Shown one piece after another: positions 50,209 through 58,585 of a DNA stretch of 64,000 nucleotides (position 1 is the stretch's first letter; each line of letters starts with the position of its first letter). The notes under the pieces are model-generated. The model had not been told where the DNA came from, searched no databases, and saw nothing but the letters and a program-made list of their open reading frames with translations. The stretch is taken from contig JAKPDW010000053.1 in the NCBI GenBank assembly GCA_029552245.1, positions 1-64,000 on the forward strand. Reading direction: 5' to 3'. The position numbers and the translations under genes are program-made. The DNA comes from Deltaproteobacteria bacterium (GTDB taxonomy: Bacteria > Desulfobacterota > Desulfomonilia > UBA1062).

Positions 50209-51111
50209 TCAGGAGAGCTCGATCTCCCCCGAGAGCACGCGTTTCCTCTGGCCGCCCGGGCACAAGACGACGAGGGCCCCCTGGCTGTCGACGCCCAGGG
50301 AGACGCCCTCCAGGTGGAGTCCGCCGGCATGCCTCACGAGCACCCTCTTGCCTGTCATGGCCGACATCGAGTTCCACCTCCCTCGGAAGGCATCGAACCC
50401 GGTTGCGAGGAATTCCCGGTACCCCCGGTAGAACGCTTCGAGAAAAGCGGCGACGAAGGACGCGGAGCCGTCCTTCCCGCCCGCCTCCAAGCGGATGGAC
50501 GTCGCCTTGTCCCTTATTTCCGGGGGAAAATCGTGGGCTTCATGGTCCAGGTTCACGCCGACGCCTACCACGAGGTGATCCAGTTCGTCGCCCGTGATCG
50601 ATATCTCGGTGAGGATCCCGGCCAGTTTCTTCCCCCTCGCGAGGATGTCGTTCGGCCACTTAATGCAGGCATGGATGCCGCAGTCATCCCTCAGGGCCTG
50701 AGCGAGGCATACAGCCGTCACCAAAGTGATGCCCGACATCCTGGCCGCACGCATGGCGGGCTTGAGGATCACCGAGAGGTAGAGCCCCTTGCCTTCGGCC
50801 GAGTGCCACGAGCGACCGAACTGACCGCGGCCCGCGGTCTGGGAGTCGGCGATGACGACCGTCCCTTCCGGGTGACCCAGGCGTGCGAGGCTGTGGGCCA
50901 GGCTGTTGGTCGACAAGGTCTCCCGGACGTGGATGACAGGGGCTTTCACTCCCTGCCCCGCAAGGGCGAGCCTCACCCTCCGGGCGAGGTCCGTGTCCCT
51001 GCCGCCGTCCTCCCCCTCGGGTGCACGCGGGTTCGGCTGCGCCTCGGCCTGAAGGGGGATGAGCCCGGGGGCCTCAGGTGCGTTCTGCATGGCATACGTC
51101 GCGTCGCTCAT
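50209..51111 (-). CDS. birA: Biotin-[acetyl-CoA-carboxylase] ligase BirA, without repressor domain
   Basis: A 300-residue biotin protein ligase that attaches biotin to carrier proteins such as the one at 54843. The biotin/AMP motif GRGQFGR at 94-100 and KWPND at 151-155 are canonical, followed by LAGILTEIS, VGVGVNLDHE, and a C-terminal SH3-like domain (TGKRVLVRHAGGLHLEGVSLG). It has no N-terminal winged-helix repressor domain; instead there is a Pro/Glu-rich segment of about 45 residues, so it should act only as a ligase. It sits between the sigma-54 activator and the carboxylase operon, which fits local biotinylation. Confidence 0.93.
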   Translation of the reverse strand: MSDATYAMQNAPEAPGLIPLQAEAQPNPRAPEGEDGGRDTDLARRVRLALAGQGVKAPVIHVRETLSTNSLAHSLARLGHPEGTVVIADSQTAGRGQFGRSWHSAEGKGLYLSVILKPAMRAARMSGITLVTAVCLAQALRDDCGIHACIKWPNDILARGKKLAGILTEISITGDELDHLVVGVGVNLDHEAHDFPPEIRDKATSIRLEAGGKDGSASFVAAFLEAFYRGYREFLATGFDAFRGRWNSMSAMTGKRVLVRHAGGLHLEGVSLGVDSQGALVVLCPGGQRKRVLSGEIELS

Positions 51112-51298
51112 GATGCGATCTCACGCAAGCAAGAAAGATGCCGCCGTGCCGAGTGGTCCGGGCCAGGTCTGAGAAAGTGACATGGACAAGGGCTGGGACA
51201 CGGGTGATCGCCCCACAGATGGGCTCCCAGGGATCTTGACAGGAAACGGCAAGGCATGAGAAGGGGGTGAAGACCTGAATGATAACCTTGATTCACCT

Positions 51299-51366
51299 GT
51301 TGCAACCATGCATCCCATTGCAACAATGCACCGATGATCTATCGCATTGACAATGCAACGCAACAG
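51299..51366. promoter_or_regulatory. Cluster of inverted repeats, probable upstream activator sites
   Basis: GTTGCAAC (51299-51306, perfect palindrome), CATTG-CAA-CAATG (51316-51328) and GCATTG-A-CAATGC (51344-51356), followed by further TGCAA copies. They lie 125-190 bases upstream of the RpoN promoter, the usual distance for an enhancer-binding activator. Confidence 0.6.
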
Positions 51367-51489
51367 GAACCCACCATGGCATTCTGATGCAATCGTGCAA
51401 CGGATCCTTCGTGCTCGACACTCCTCGAGGCGACCAGGCGCGCATGGATGTGCCTTGCATCGCGAGCCCGCAGGCGTCCATGGCGACCA

Positions 51490-51505
51490 TGGCACTTTCT
51501 TTGCT
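51490..51505 (+). promoter_or_regulatory. Sigma-54 promoter of the biotin-carboxylase operon
   Basis: TGGCACTTTCTTTGCT fits TGGCACG-N4-TTGCW with only the 7th base different; GG and GC are separated by 10 bases. It lies in front of the operon on the same strand, and a sigma-54 activator gene is 1.5 kb upstream. Confidence 0.75.
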
Positions 51506-51960
51506 GAGAGATGAACGATCTCGAATCGGGTCAGTCCAGGGCCGCCGGGGGGTGCCAGGGTGTTTCCGCGGGGTATGAGGATGTCTGTCTGTTCGAGAGA
51601 AGAGGTGGATGCGGTCCGCAACGCGAGACGTGAGCGGTGCGGGCGCGGGAAGCCGTCTTCCTCGAGGGTGCCTTTCGGCCGGATGGGGTCTTCATCGATG
51701 ATCTTGGTGCATGACGAGCGCATCCGGCCGGAAAAATACCGCAGGATGTGGACCCAAGCCGGCAGCGACGCGGGCACGTCCGGTGCCGGATCCTTGCCTG
51801 CCGACCGAGGGCCCGCGGAACGCCTCGGTCTCGGCCTCATCCAGGTGCACCCGAGCCCGGCCAAAGACGCAGCCCCGGTGGACGATACAGGGTAGACTGC
51901 CCGCGCACCTCGTGCGGGGGGAAGAAGGGTCTTGTGCAGAGGCCAGACAAGGAGGGGAGT

Positions 51961-52713
51961 ATGAAGGTGGATCTCAATGTGGACATGGGCGAGAGCTTCG
52001 GGATGTACACCATGGGCGACGACGAGAACTTCATGCCCTACATCACGAGCGCCAACGTCGCCTGCGGATTCCATGCGGGTGACCCGTGCGTGATGAAGAA
52101 GACCGTGGCCCTCGCGAAGAAGTACGGCGTACAGGTGGGTGCTCATCCGGGGCTTCCGGACCTCCAGGGATTCGGGAGGAGGGTCATGGAAGTGTCCATG
52201 GAGGAGCTCTACTGCGACCTCATGTACCAGGTGGGCGCGCTCAAGGCCTTCCTGGACGCAGCCGGGATGAGGCTCCATCACGTGAAGCCGCACGGCAAGC
52301 TCTATGGGATGGCGCACACGAGAGAAGAGGTCGCCAAGACGATCTGCGAGGCCATCAGGGATATCGATGCAAGCCTGTACCTCTACTGCATGAAGAAGGG
52401 CGTCCTCGGCCAGGTCGCACAGAGCTACGGCATCAGGCCGGTGTTCGAGGTGTACTCCGACCTCGATTACGACAAGGACGGCAACCTCGTCATCACCAGG
52501 CATCACGAGGCGCACAGCCCTGAGGACGTCGCCGCAAAGGTCATCGGGATGGTGAGAGACGGCAAGGTCAAGACCACCTCGGGCACCGAGATCGCGATCG
52601 AGGGGTCTTCCGTCTGCGTCCACTCGGACAGCCCGGGCGCGATCGAGATCGTGAAAGCGGTCAGGAAGGTCCTCACGGACAACGGTTACACCATCGAGTC
52701 GCCCGGGATCTAG
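51961..52713 (+). CDS. pxpA: LamB/YcsF-family amidohydrolase (PxpA-like 5-oxoprolinase subunit)
   Basis: A 250-residue YcsF-family protein. The signature DLNVDMGESFGMYTMGDDE, then SANVACGFHAGDP (metal-site His), GAHPGLPDLQGFGRR and HHVKPHGKLYGMA are all present. In PxpABC this subunit hydrolyses the activated 5-oxoproline; here it may hydrolyse a carboxylated lactam or amide. The start ATG 51961 has AAGGAGGGGAGT upstream. It is the first gene of a six-gene operon with long AHS1/AHS2 proteins and biotin subunits, which plain PxpABC lacks, so 5-oxoproline is only one possible substrate. Confidence 0.9.
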   Translation: MKVDLNVDMGESFGMYTMGDDENFMPYITSANVACGFHAGDPCVMKKTVALAKKYGVQVGAHPGLPDLQGFGRRVMEVSMEELYCDLMYQVGALKAFLDAAGMRLHHVKPHGKLYGMAHTREEVAKTICEAIRDIDASLYLYCMKKGVLGQVAQSYGIRPVFEVYSDLDYDKDGNLVITRHHEAHSPEDVAAKVIGMVRDGKVKTTSGTEIAIEGSSVCVHSDSPGAIEIVKAVRKVLTDNGYTIESPGI

Positions 52714-52816
52714 CACGCGCCCGTCGTCATGAACCCCGGGCAGGGTGGGCTGACCTTGAGGTAGGGAAAGAAGAGAAGAGGTCCGGTCAATCGATCAAAC
52801 GAAGGGAGGATAGAGG

Positions 52817-53803
52817 ATGGAAGAACGAAAGTACGACGTCATTCTGGCGACGTTGCCTGCGACGAAGACGCGCCTCGAGGTGCTGTTCCGCCAGGCAGGG
52901 GATGGATTCCTACAGGTCGAGTACGGGAGGGTCCAGAGGGCCAACCTGCTCGACTCCTTCAGGATCCAGACGATCGACGCGAAGATCAGGCAGGCGGCCC
53001 CCAAGGGGTTCATCGAAACCCTGCCCGGGATAAGGACGAACATGATCCACTTCGATCCCGAGCAGCTCGACGTCATGAAGCTGATCGACATGATCAAGGG
53101 GTTCGAGGAGGAGCTGGAGGACGTTGACCACATCGTCATGCCGTCGAGGGTCATCCACCTCCCCATCGCGTTCGAGGACAGCGAGACCAAGAAGGCTGTC
53201 GAGAAGTACGTGAAAGAAGTACGGCCCGACGCCCCGAACGTGATCAACGGCTACAATCTCGAATACATCGCCCTGTGCAACGGGATAACCGTCCCCGAGG
53301 TGAAGCAGAAGCTCTTGGGTACGCAGTGGTACAACTCCGGAGGCGGGTTCTGGCCGGGCGGCGCCTTCCTCTGGCCCATGGACCCGAGATGCGCGATCGT
53401 CGTCCCCAAATACAACCCGCCGCGTACGTGGACCCCGGAAGGCACCGTGGGCATCGGCGGGCCCTGCGTCTTCACGTACACCACCCCCACGGGGGGAGGT
53501 TACCAGCTCTTCGGCCGCACCATTCCGGTATTCCAGTTCGCCCAGAAACACCCCCTCTTCAAGGACTCGCCCTTCCTCTACAGGAACGGCGACCGCGTCC
53601 AGTTCCACGAGGTGACGGAGAAGGAGGTCCTCGACATCTTCGAGCACGTCCACAACAAGACGGACTACGTCTACCAGATCGAGGACGGCGAGATCGTGGT
53701 CAAGGACTACATCGCCTTCATCAACTCACCCGAGGTGGTCAAGGGCACAGCCGAGTTCCAGGCCAAGCAGGCCGAGGGTATCAAGAAGGCCCCTCGTCTC
53801 TAA
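52817..53803 (+). CDS. AHS1-like carboxyltransferase subunit, long form (KipI/PxpB-related)
   Basis: 328 residues, about 100 more than the usual PxpB. The C-terminal half is the recognisable AHS1/CT_C_D domain: NGYNLEYIALCNGITVPEV, NSGGGFWPGGAFLWPMDPRC, VPKYNPPRTWTPEGTVGIGG and GGGYQLFGRTIPVFQF, matching the G-F-x-P-G-F and PAGSVAIAG blocks of the family. In urea carboxylase this domain, with AHS2, moves CO2 from carboxybiotin to the substrate nitrogen. The N-terminal 130 residues (ILATLPATKTRLEVLFRQAG; VMPSRVIHLPIAFEDSETKK) match the leading part of the AHS1 fold with an extension. GGGAGGATAGAGG precedes the ATG. The start is well supported. Confidence 0.88.
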   Translation: MEERKYDVILATLPATKTRLEVLFRQAGDGFLQVEYGRVQRANLLDSFRIQTIDAKIRQAAPKGFIETLPGIRTNMIHFDPEQLDVMKLIDMIKGFEEELEDVDHIVMPSRVIHLPIAFEDSETKKAVEKYVKEVRPDAPNVINGYNLEYIALCNGITVPEVKQKLLGTQWYNSGGGFWPGGAFLWPMDPRCAIVVPKYNPPRTWTPEGTVGIGGPCVFTYTTPTGGGYQLFGRTIPVFQFAQKHPLFKDSPFLYRNGDRVQFHEVTEKEVLDIFEHVHNKTDYVYQIEDGEIVVKDYIAFINSPEVVKGTAEFQAKQAEGIKKAPRL

Positions 53804-53825
53804 GAGCACAAGGAGGACAGCACAT

Positions 53826-54812
53826 ATGTTGAAGATCATAAAGCCCGGCATAGAAACCATCGTGGAAGACTGGCCCGGAAGGCTCGGTTACTTGAGCAAG
53901 GGGATGTCGGCATCCGGCGCCATGGATAACGTGTCCCTCCAGTTCGCCAATCTCCTCGTCGGCAACCCCACGGGAGAGGCGGGTCTCGAGGTCGCAGGGG
54001 GCTACTTCGAGGCCGAGTTCATGGAGAACACGGTGATCAGCATCTGCGGGACGGACATGAAGCCGACGATCAACGGGAATCCCATACCCATGTGGGAGGC
54101 GGTCCCCGTGAAGAAGGGCGACGTCCTGAACCTCGGCGTGTTCGGCGAGTTCGGCTTCAGGTCGTACGTGGCCGTTGCAGGCGGCATCGATGTGCCGCCG
54201 TATCTCGGGAGCAAGTCCACCTGCATATTCGGCAGCTACGGCGGGTTCGAGGGGAGGAAGCTCGCCCCCGGCGACGTCCTGAAGTTCGGCAAGCCGGCCC
54301 GCGCGCTCGATACGCTTGCAGGCAGGAAGCTCAAGAAAGGGGTCAAACCCGAGTTCGCTCGGACCTGGGAACTCAGGGCCATCCCGGGGCCGAACACCTG
54401 CCCGGACTACGTCACCAAGGAGGGCATGGATTATCTCTACGAGAACGAGCACAAGATACAGCACACGTCGAACCGCTCGGCGTACCGCATCGAGCCGGTG
54501 CCCGAATACTTCTTCGCACGCGCGGACGGCGGTGTGGGCGGGTCGCACCCCTCGAACATCGTCGACCACGGCTACGCCATCCGCGGGACCATGAACGTGT
54601 GCGGAAACACGCCGATCCTCCTCATAGCAGACGGCCCGACGCTCGGCGGTTACATCAACGTGCTCCACGTCATAAACGCCGACCTCTGGAAGATCGGGCA
54701 GGGGACCCCCGCGAGAGACAAGTTCACGTTCGTCTACTGCACGAGGGAACAGGCCATCGAGGAGCGGAAAAAGCAGCGCGCGCTCTTCACGGAGGACAAC
54801 GTCACCAAGTGA
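53826..54812 (+). CDS. AHS2-like carboxyltransferase subunit (KipA/PxpC-related)
   Basis: A 328-residue AHS2/CT_A_B protein, the partner of AHS1: GIETIVEDWPGRLGYLSKGM, SASGAMDNVSLQFANLLVGNP, LEVAGGYFEAEFMENTVISI, YVAVAGGIDVPPYLGSKST and FGSYGGFEGRKLAPGDVL are the family blocks. VKPEFARTWELRAIPGPN and TSNRSAYRIEPVP (the substrate-side Arg region) follow. It probably forms a heterodimer with the preceding subunit as the carboxyltransferase. AAGGAGGACAG lies before the ATG, 22 bases after AHS1, so the two are co-transcribed and probably made in similar amounts. Confidence 0.92.
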   Translation: MLKIIKPGIETIVEDWPGRLGYLSKGMSASGAMDNVSLQFANLLVGNPTGEAGLEVAGGYFEAEFMENTVISICGTDMKPTINGNPIPMWEAVPVKKGDVLNLGVFGEFGFRSYVAVAGGIDVPPYLGSKSTCIFGSYGGFEGRKLAPGDVLKFGKPARALDTLAGRKLKKGVKPEFARTWELRAIPGPNTCPDYVTKEGMDYLYENEHKIQHTSNRSAYRIEPVPEYFFARADGGVGGSHPSNIVDHGYAIRGTMNVCGNTPILLIADGPTLGGYINVLHVINADLWKIGQGTPARDKFTFVYCTREQAIEERKKQRALFTEDNVTK

Positions 54813-54842
54813 CGCAGCGACAGACCAGCACAAGGAGGACAT

Positions 54843-55061
54843 ATGGATCACAAGGTTACTGCTACCATGCCCGGCCTCGTGGCCCGGGTGGTCGTGAACG
54901 TGGGTGAGAAGGTGGCGGAGGGACAGGAGGTCGCGGTGATCAACTGCATGAAGACCGAGATAAGCGTCAAGGCGGACAAGCCCGGCGCGGTCAAGGAGAT
55001 CCTCGTCAAGGAGTGGGACGAGATGCAGGTGGGAGACCCCATGGTCGTCCTCGAGATCTGA
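54843..55061 (+). CDS. Biotin carboxyl carrier protein (stand-alone biotinyl domain)
   Basis: A 72-residue biotinyl/lipoyl domain with no N-terminal extension. Lys37 in INCMKTEISVKADKPG is the expected biotinylation site; the usual AMKM is replaced by CMKT. Ile/Val strands and the second-half G-D-P-M-V-V-L-E-I end are normal. It would carry carboxybiotin from the biotin carboxylase (55983) to the AHS1/AHS2 carboxyltransferase. The AAGGAGGACAT ribosome site is nearly the same as that of AHS2. BirA lies just upstream of the operon. Lipoylation is not excluded, but the adjacent biotin carboxylase decides for biotin. Confidence 0.93.
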   Translation: MDHKVTATMPGLVARVVVNVGEKVAEGQEVAVINCMKTEISVKADKPGAVKEILVKEWDEMQVGDPMVVLEI

Positions 55062-55219
55062 TTCCCCTGCCTGGATGATGACGAAAGGACGGACAGGAGA
55101 CCGGTCATGCGGGCGGCGCTGAGACCTGAGGATGGAGGGATGCGGGGGAGAACCCTCGATCTCTGTCCCCGGGACCTCCGTCTGCCCCGTGACCTCATAT
55201 ACCGACAGGAGGTGCGTTC

Positions 55220-55825
55220 ATGTCAGATGGAAAAGATGTCAACGTCACTATAAAGATCGCCGATGCAGGGCCTGGCGGTTGGATAGCCTACTCCATCGCC
55301 ACGTGGATCGCCTGGGCATTCCTCTGCGGTTTCGTCGGGCCGAAGGCGCTCCTTCTCATGGCCTGCATATCGCTTGCGTGCACGATCCCGTATCTCGGAG
55401 CGGCCATTACCCAGCTCAAGCTCGGGAACGTGGCGGGTGGCGTCACCTGGTTGTACTTCGGGGCGTTCTTCGCCTTTTGCTCGGCCCTTACCTATTTTGT
55501 CAGTTATTTCGCCCCGATATACGGGTGGGAGCTGGATGCGAAGGTGCTCGGGTTCGAGTGGGCGGTACTCGGCGTGACCCTCATACTCACCACCCCGATC
55601 TTCCTGAAGTACGCGCCGGCATCCGCGTCGATCTCGGTCATAGGAGCCGATGTGGGCATCGCGTTCCTCGTGCTCATCTATTTCGGCTATGCGTCGCCTG
55701 CGGTCATGCAGATCAGCGGGTGGGGGTTCTTCGTGGCCGGGCTGTTCGGCATCGTGATGACGGTGGGAGGAATTCTCTGTGCAGCAGGCATGAAGTTCCC
55801 CATGGGTGCGCCGCTCATCAAATGA
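55220..55825 (+). CDS. Six-helix membrane protein, YaaH/GPR1/FUN34-like transporter
   Basis: 201 residues with six predicted membrane helices (WIAYSIATWIAWAFLCGFVG, LLLMACISLACTIPYLG, and four more). The segment QLKLGNVAGGVTWLYFGAFFAFCSAL resembles the acetate/succinate uptake YaaH family, which has a similar GN-x-G ... YGxFW block, though the canonical NPAPLG N-terminus is absent, so the assignment is tentative. AGGAGGTGCGTTC precedes the ATG. It sits between the biotin carrier and biotin carboxylase genes and probably imports the operon's small substrate (a carboxylate, amide or urea-like compound). The substrate is not known. Confidence 0.65.
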   Translation: MSDGKDVNVTIKIADAGPGGWIAYSIATWIAWAFLCGFVGPKALLLMACISLACTIPYLGAAITQLKLGNVAGGVTWLYFGAFFAFCSALTYFVSYFAPIYGWELDAKVLGFEWAVLGVTLILTTPIFLKYAPASASISVIGADVGIAFLVLIYFGYASPAVMQISGWGFFVAGLFGIVMTVGGILCAAGMKFPMGAPLIK

Positions 55826-55982
55826 CCGGGACCGACAGGAGACTCGAGGTTCATGCCTGGGTGCATGGGGGCAGGGTGCTCGCTGGACGCCACGGAAGCA
55901 CGGAAGGCCGCAATCCTTGTCCCCTTGTCCCCTTCATGAGCGGACAGGGCACGAGATTCCAGAAACGAGAGAGGACCACACC

Positions 55983-57335
55983 ATGAAGAAAGTGCTCATA
56001 GCCAATCGTGGGGAGATCGTGCTTCGGGTTATCAGGGCGGCCAGGGAACTCGGCCTGAAGACGGTGGCCGTGTACTCCGACGCCGACGAGAACGCGATGC
56101 ACGTGAGAGAGGCGGACGAGGCGTACCACATCGGGAAATCACCGCCCCCCATGAGCTACCTGAACATCGCCAACATTCTCGATGCAGTGAAACGGTCGGG
56201 AGCCGACGCCGTCCATCCGGGCTACGGGTTCCTCTCCGAAAACGCGGACTTCGCGAAGGCGGTGGTGGAGAGCGGGACCACGTGGGTGGGACCGTCGCCC
56301 CAGGTGCTCCACAGCATTGAGTCGAAGTCGTACTGCAGGAAGCTCGGCCGGAAACTGGGGGTGCCTATCACACCCGGCACGGCCGACAACGTCGATGACG
56401 TGGAGACGATCGTAAGGCTGTTCAGGGAACTCGGCCCGCCGCTCCTTCTGAAGCTGGACAAGGGAGGCGGAGGGAAAGGCATTCAGCCCATCTGCACCGA
56501 GGACCAAATCGTCCCGGTCTTCGAGTCGTCGAAGAGCATCGGGAAGATGGCCTTCGGTTCACCCGAGTGCTATGTCGAGAAGCGCATCGCCAACCCACGC
56601 CACATAGAGGTTCAGTGCCTGGGTGACAACGAGGGAAACTACGTGGCCCTGGGCGAGCGCGAGTGCTCCGTCCAACGCAAGTACCAGAAGGTCGTCGAGG
56701 AGGGTCCTTCTCCCGTGGTCTCGGTCGAGGACCGGCAAAAGCTCCAGTCCTGGGCCGTGAGCATACTCAGGGAGATGGGGTACAACAACGCCGGCACGGT
56801 GGAGTTCTTGCGGGACGAGAACGGCAATTTCTACTTCATGGAAGTGAATGCACGGATCCAGGTGGAACACCCGGTCACCGAGATGATAACCGGGATGGAC
56901 CTGGTCAAGACCCAGCTCTTGATCGCCATGGGCGAGAGGCTCGGCATCCGCCAGGAAGACGTGAACATACGGGGGAACGCCATAGAGCTGCGTATCTATG
57001 CCGAGGACCCCTTTACCTTCGTGCCGTCTCCGGGCACCGTGACCGAGATCGCGTTCCCCCGGCTGTCGAACGGCGTGAGGCTCGACCACGCGCTCGAGCC
57101 GGGCCTCAAGGTCTCCCCCTTCTACGACCCCATGCTGGCCAAGCTCATCGTCCACGCAGCCGACAGGCGCGGGGCCATCGAGCTCATGAAGGAGAGCCTG
57201 AGGGCCTTCCGCATCGAGGGGGTCAAGACGACCATACCGCTCGGGCTCCTGATCATGGAGTCGGACGCCTTCGTGGAAGGCAGCTTCACTACCGACACGC
57301 TGGCGGGGCTCATAGAGGCGGCGACAACGAGGTGA
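55983..57335 (+). CDS. Biotin carboxylase subunit (AccC-like)
   Basis: A 450-residue ATP-grasp biotin carboxylase that uses ATP and bicarbonate to carboxylate the biotin on the carrier at 54843. MKKVLIANRGEI at the N-terminus, the glycine-rich loop DKGGGGKG at 159-166, ERECSVQRKYQKVVEEGPSP, and MEVNARIQVEHPVTEMITGMDL are all intact. Glu/Arg active-site residues are conserved with E. coli AccC. I use ATG 55983 (GAGAGGACCACACC upstream). It is the last gene of the operon. It could in principle also serve acetyl-CoA carboxylase, but the dedicated carrier and AHS subunits point to a substrate-specific carboxylase. Confidence 0.94.
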   Translation: MKKVLIANRGEIVLRVIRAARELGLKTVAVYSDADENAMHVREADEAYHIGKSPPPMSYLNIANILDAVKRSGADAVHPGYGFLSENADFAKAVVESGTTWVGPSPQVLHSIESKSYCRKLGRKLGVPITPGTADNVDDVETIVRLFRELGPPLLLKLDKGGGGKGIQPICTEDQIVPVFESSKSIGKMAFGSPECYVEKRIANPRHIEVQCLGDNEGNYVALGERECSVQRKYQKVVEEGPSPVVSVEDRQKLQSWAVSILREMGYNNAGTVEFLRDENGNFYFMEVNARIQVEHPVTEMITGMDLVKTQLLIAMGERLGIRQEDVNIRGNAIELRIYAEDPFTFVPSPGTVTEIAFPRLSNGVRLDHALEPGLKVSPFYDPMLAKLIVHAADRRGAIELMKESLRAFRIEGVKTTIPLGLLIMESDAFVEGSFTTDTLAGLIEAATTR

Positions 57336-57582
57336 CGGGACGCTCCCTTGTCGTGGCCGGGTAAGAGCCGCCGAGAAAGAGGTGGGGTCACGATCCGGCC
57401 CGAGAGCGTGGTGCGAACACCCCTCCGGTGACGCACCCGCGAGCGGAGAGAACGGGTGGACGCCACGCGGATATGGGAGCGATGGAACACGGCCGGTCTC
57501 TCAGGCACAAGCCTGGCTCGGCTGCAAGACCCGGTCGGGACGATGACGGTCGTCTCCGGCGGTCCGTCCGGCGTGGTGCGGG

Positions 57583-58479
57583 TCACATCATGCCGGGCGA
57601 GTGGAGAAGATAGCGTTCGAAGGAACCGAACGGCCTGGAGGAGAGGAGCACGTAGGGGACATCGGGCCTGAACCCGAGGGAGACCGCGGTCTTCAGGGCA
57701 CGCCTGTTCGACGTGGGCACCATGAGGGAGAGGGTGGGTGCAACCCCGGCCGCTTGGGCCGTGGCCGCACGCAGGGCCCTCTCGAGCGAGTCCTCGTCGA
57801 GGGCGCAGGCGGGCCCGATGCGGCCGTCCGCGAAGTGGTAGGCGTACGCGGCCGGGGTTGTGCCTCTCAAGACCGTCGTGCACCCGGCCCCTTCGAGACC
57901 CAGCAGGAACCGGTGCTGTGATCCCCTCGAGAACCCCAGGGTCTCGGCGTCCAGGAACTCCAGGACAGGGACCTCGGGACGCGTCTCGTGAACACCCCCC
58001 GCGTCCTCGTTCGTGACCCCGTCCGGCGCGGGCCGTCCGTGCATCTTCATGAGCAGCACTGCCGTGACCGTGAGCATGCCTGTTCCCAGGTACAGTCCCA
58101 CGGATACGGGGTTGAACGCCATGGTGACCACCGCCTCGATGTCGGCGCCCGACTCCCCGGCGTGTGTCCTCGCGAGTTCCAGCAGGGTGCCCCCGATGCC
58201 ACGCCTCTGCATATGCGGCCTGACGAACAGGTGGGAGAGGAACCACAACCGGCCTCTCGCCCACCCCAGCGAGGCCCCCACGATCTCTCCTTCCTCTTCC
58301 GCGACGAAAAACCCGCCCGGCTCGCTTTCCAGGCAGAATGCATGGAACGGGTTCACCTTGCCGTGGATGTGAGGCGGGTCGAACCCGTGACGCACGTAGA
58401 CGTCCTCGAGAGACTCCCTGTAGACGTCAAAGACCGCCTCGAGGTCCTGCGTGCGGGCCGGGCGAAAGGATAGTGCCAT
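57583..58479 (-). CDS. GNAT-family N-acetyltransferase
   Basis: 298 residues with an N-terminal GNAT domain (residues 1-145): LSFRPARTQDLEAVFDVYRES, GASLGWARGRLWFLSHLFVRPHMQRRGIGGTLLELA with the acetyl-CoA-binding R/Q-x2-G-x-G loop (QRRGIGG). The C-terminal half (about 160-298) has a weaker GNAT-like layout (TVLRGTTPAAYAYHF, NRRALKTAVSLGFRPDVPYV), so this may be a tandem GNAT with one active half. The substrate is unknown. It is a separate transcription unit on the minus strand between the carboxylase operon and the PLP enzyme. Confidence 0.85.
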   Translation of the reverse strand: MALSFRPARTQDLEAVFDVYRESLEDVYVRHGFDPPHIHGKVNPFHAFCLESEPGGFFVAEEEGEIVGASLGWARGRLWFLSHLFVRPHMQRRGIGGTLLELARTHAGESGADIEAVVTMAFNPVSVGLYLGTGMLTVTAVLLMKMHGRPAPDGVTNEDAGGVHETRPEVPVLEFLDAETLGFSRGSQHRFLLGLEGAGCTTVLRGTTPAAYAYHFADGRIGPACALDEDSLERALRAATAQAAGVAPTLSLMVPTSNRRALKTAVSLGFRPDVPYVLLSSRPFGSFERYLLHSPGMM

Positions 58480-58585
58480 CCGAACCCCCCTGGTTTTCGT
58501 CCCCGCGTGGACGCGGCGCCCCTTCCTGCTTTCTTATACAGGTTCACAGGCGGTGTCTACACGATGCACGCCTCACGCCGCATCC

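Larger units (their letters stand above)
51112..51960. other. Control region upstream of the carboxylase operon
   Basis: About 850 bases with no convincing gene, locally more AT-rich than the neighbours. It holds a cluster of TTGCA/CAATGC inverted repeats (51299-51366) and a sigma-54 promoter (51490-51505). The leader from that promoter to ATG 51961 would be about 440 bases; a short frame inside it lacks start signals. Confidence 0.6.

Noticed and set aside
51380-51395. Second RpoN-like site TGGCATTCTGATGCA
   Set aside because: GG and GC are 9, not 10, bases apart, so it would not be a working promoter; it may still be a half activator site.
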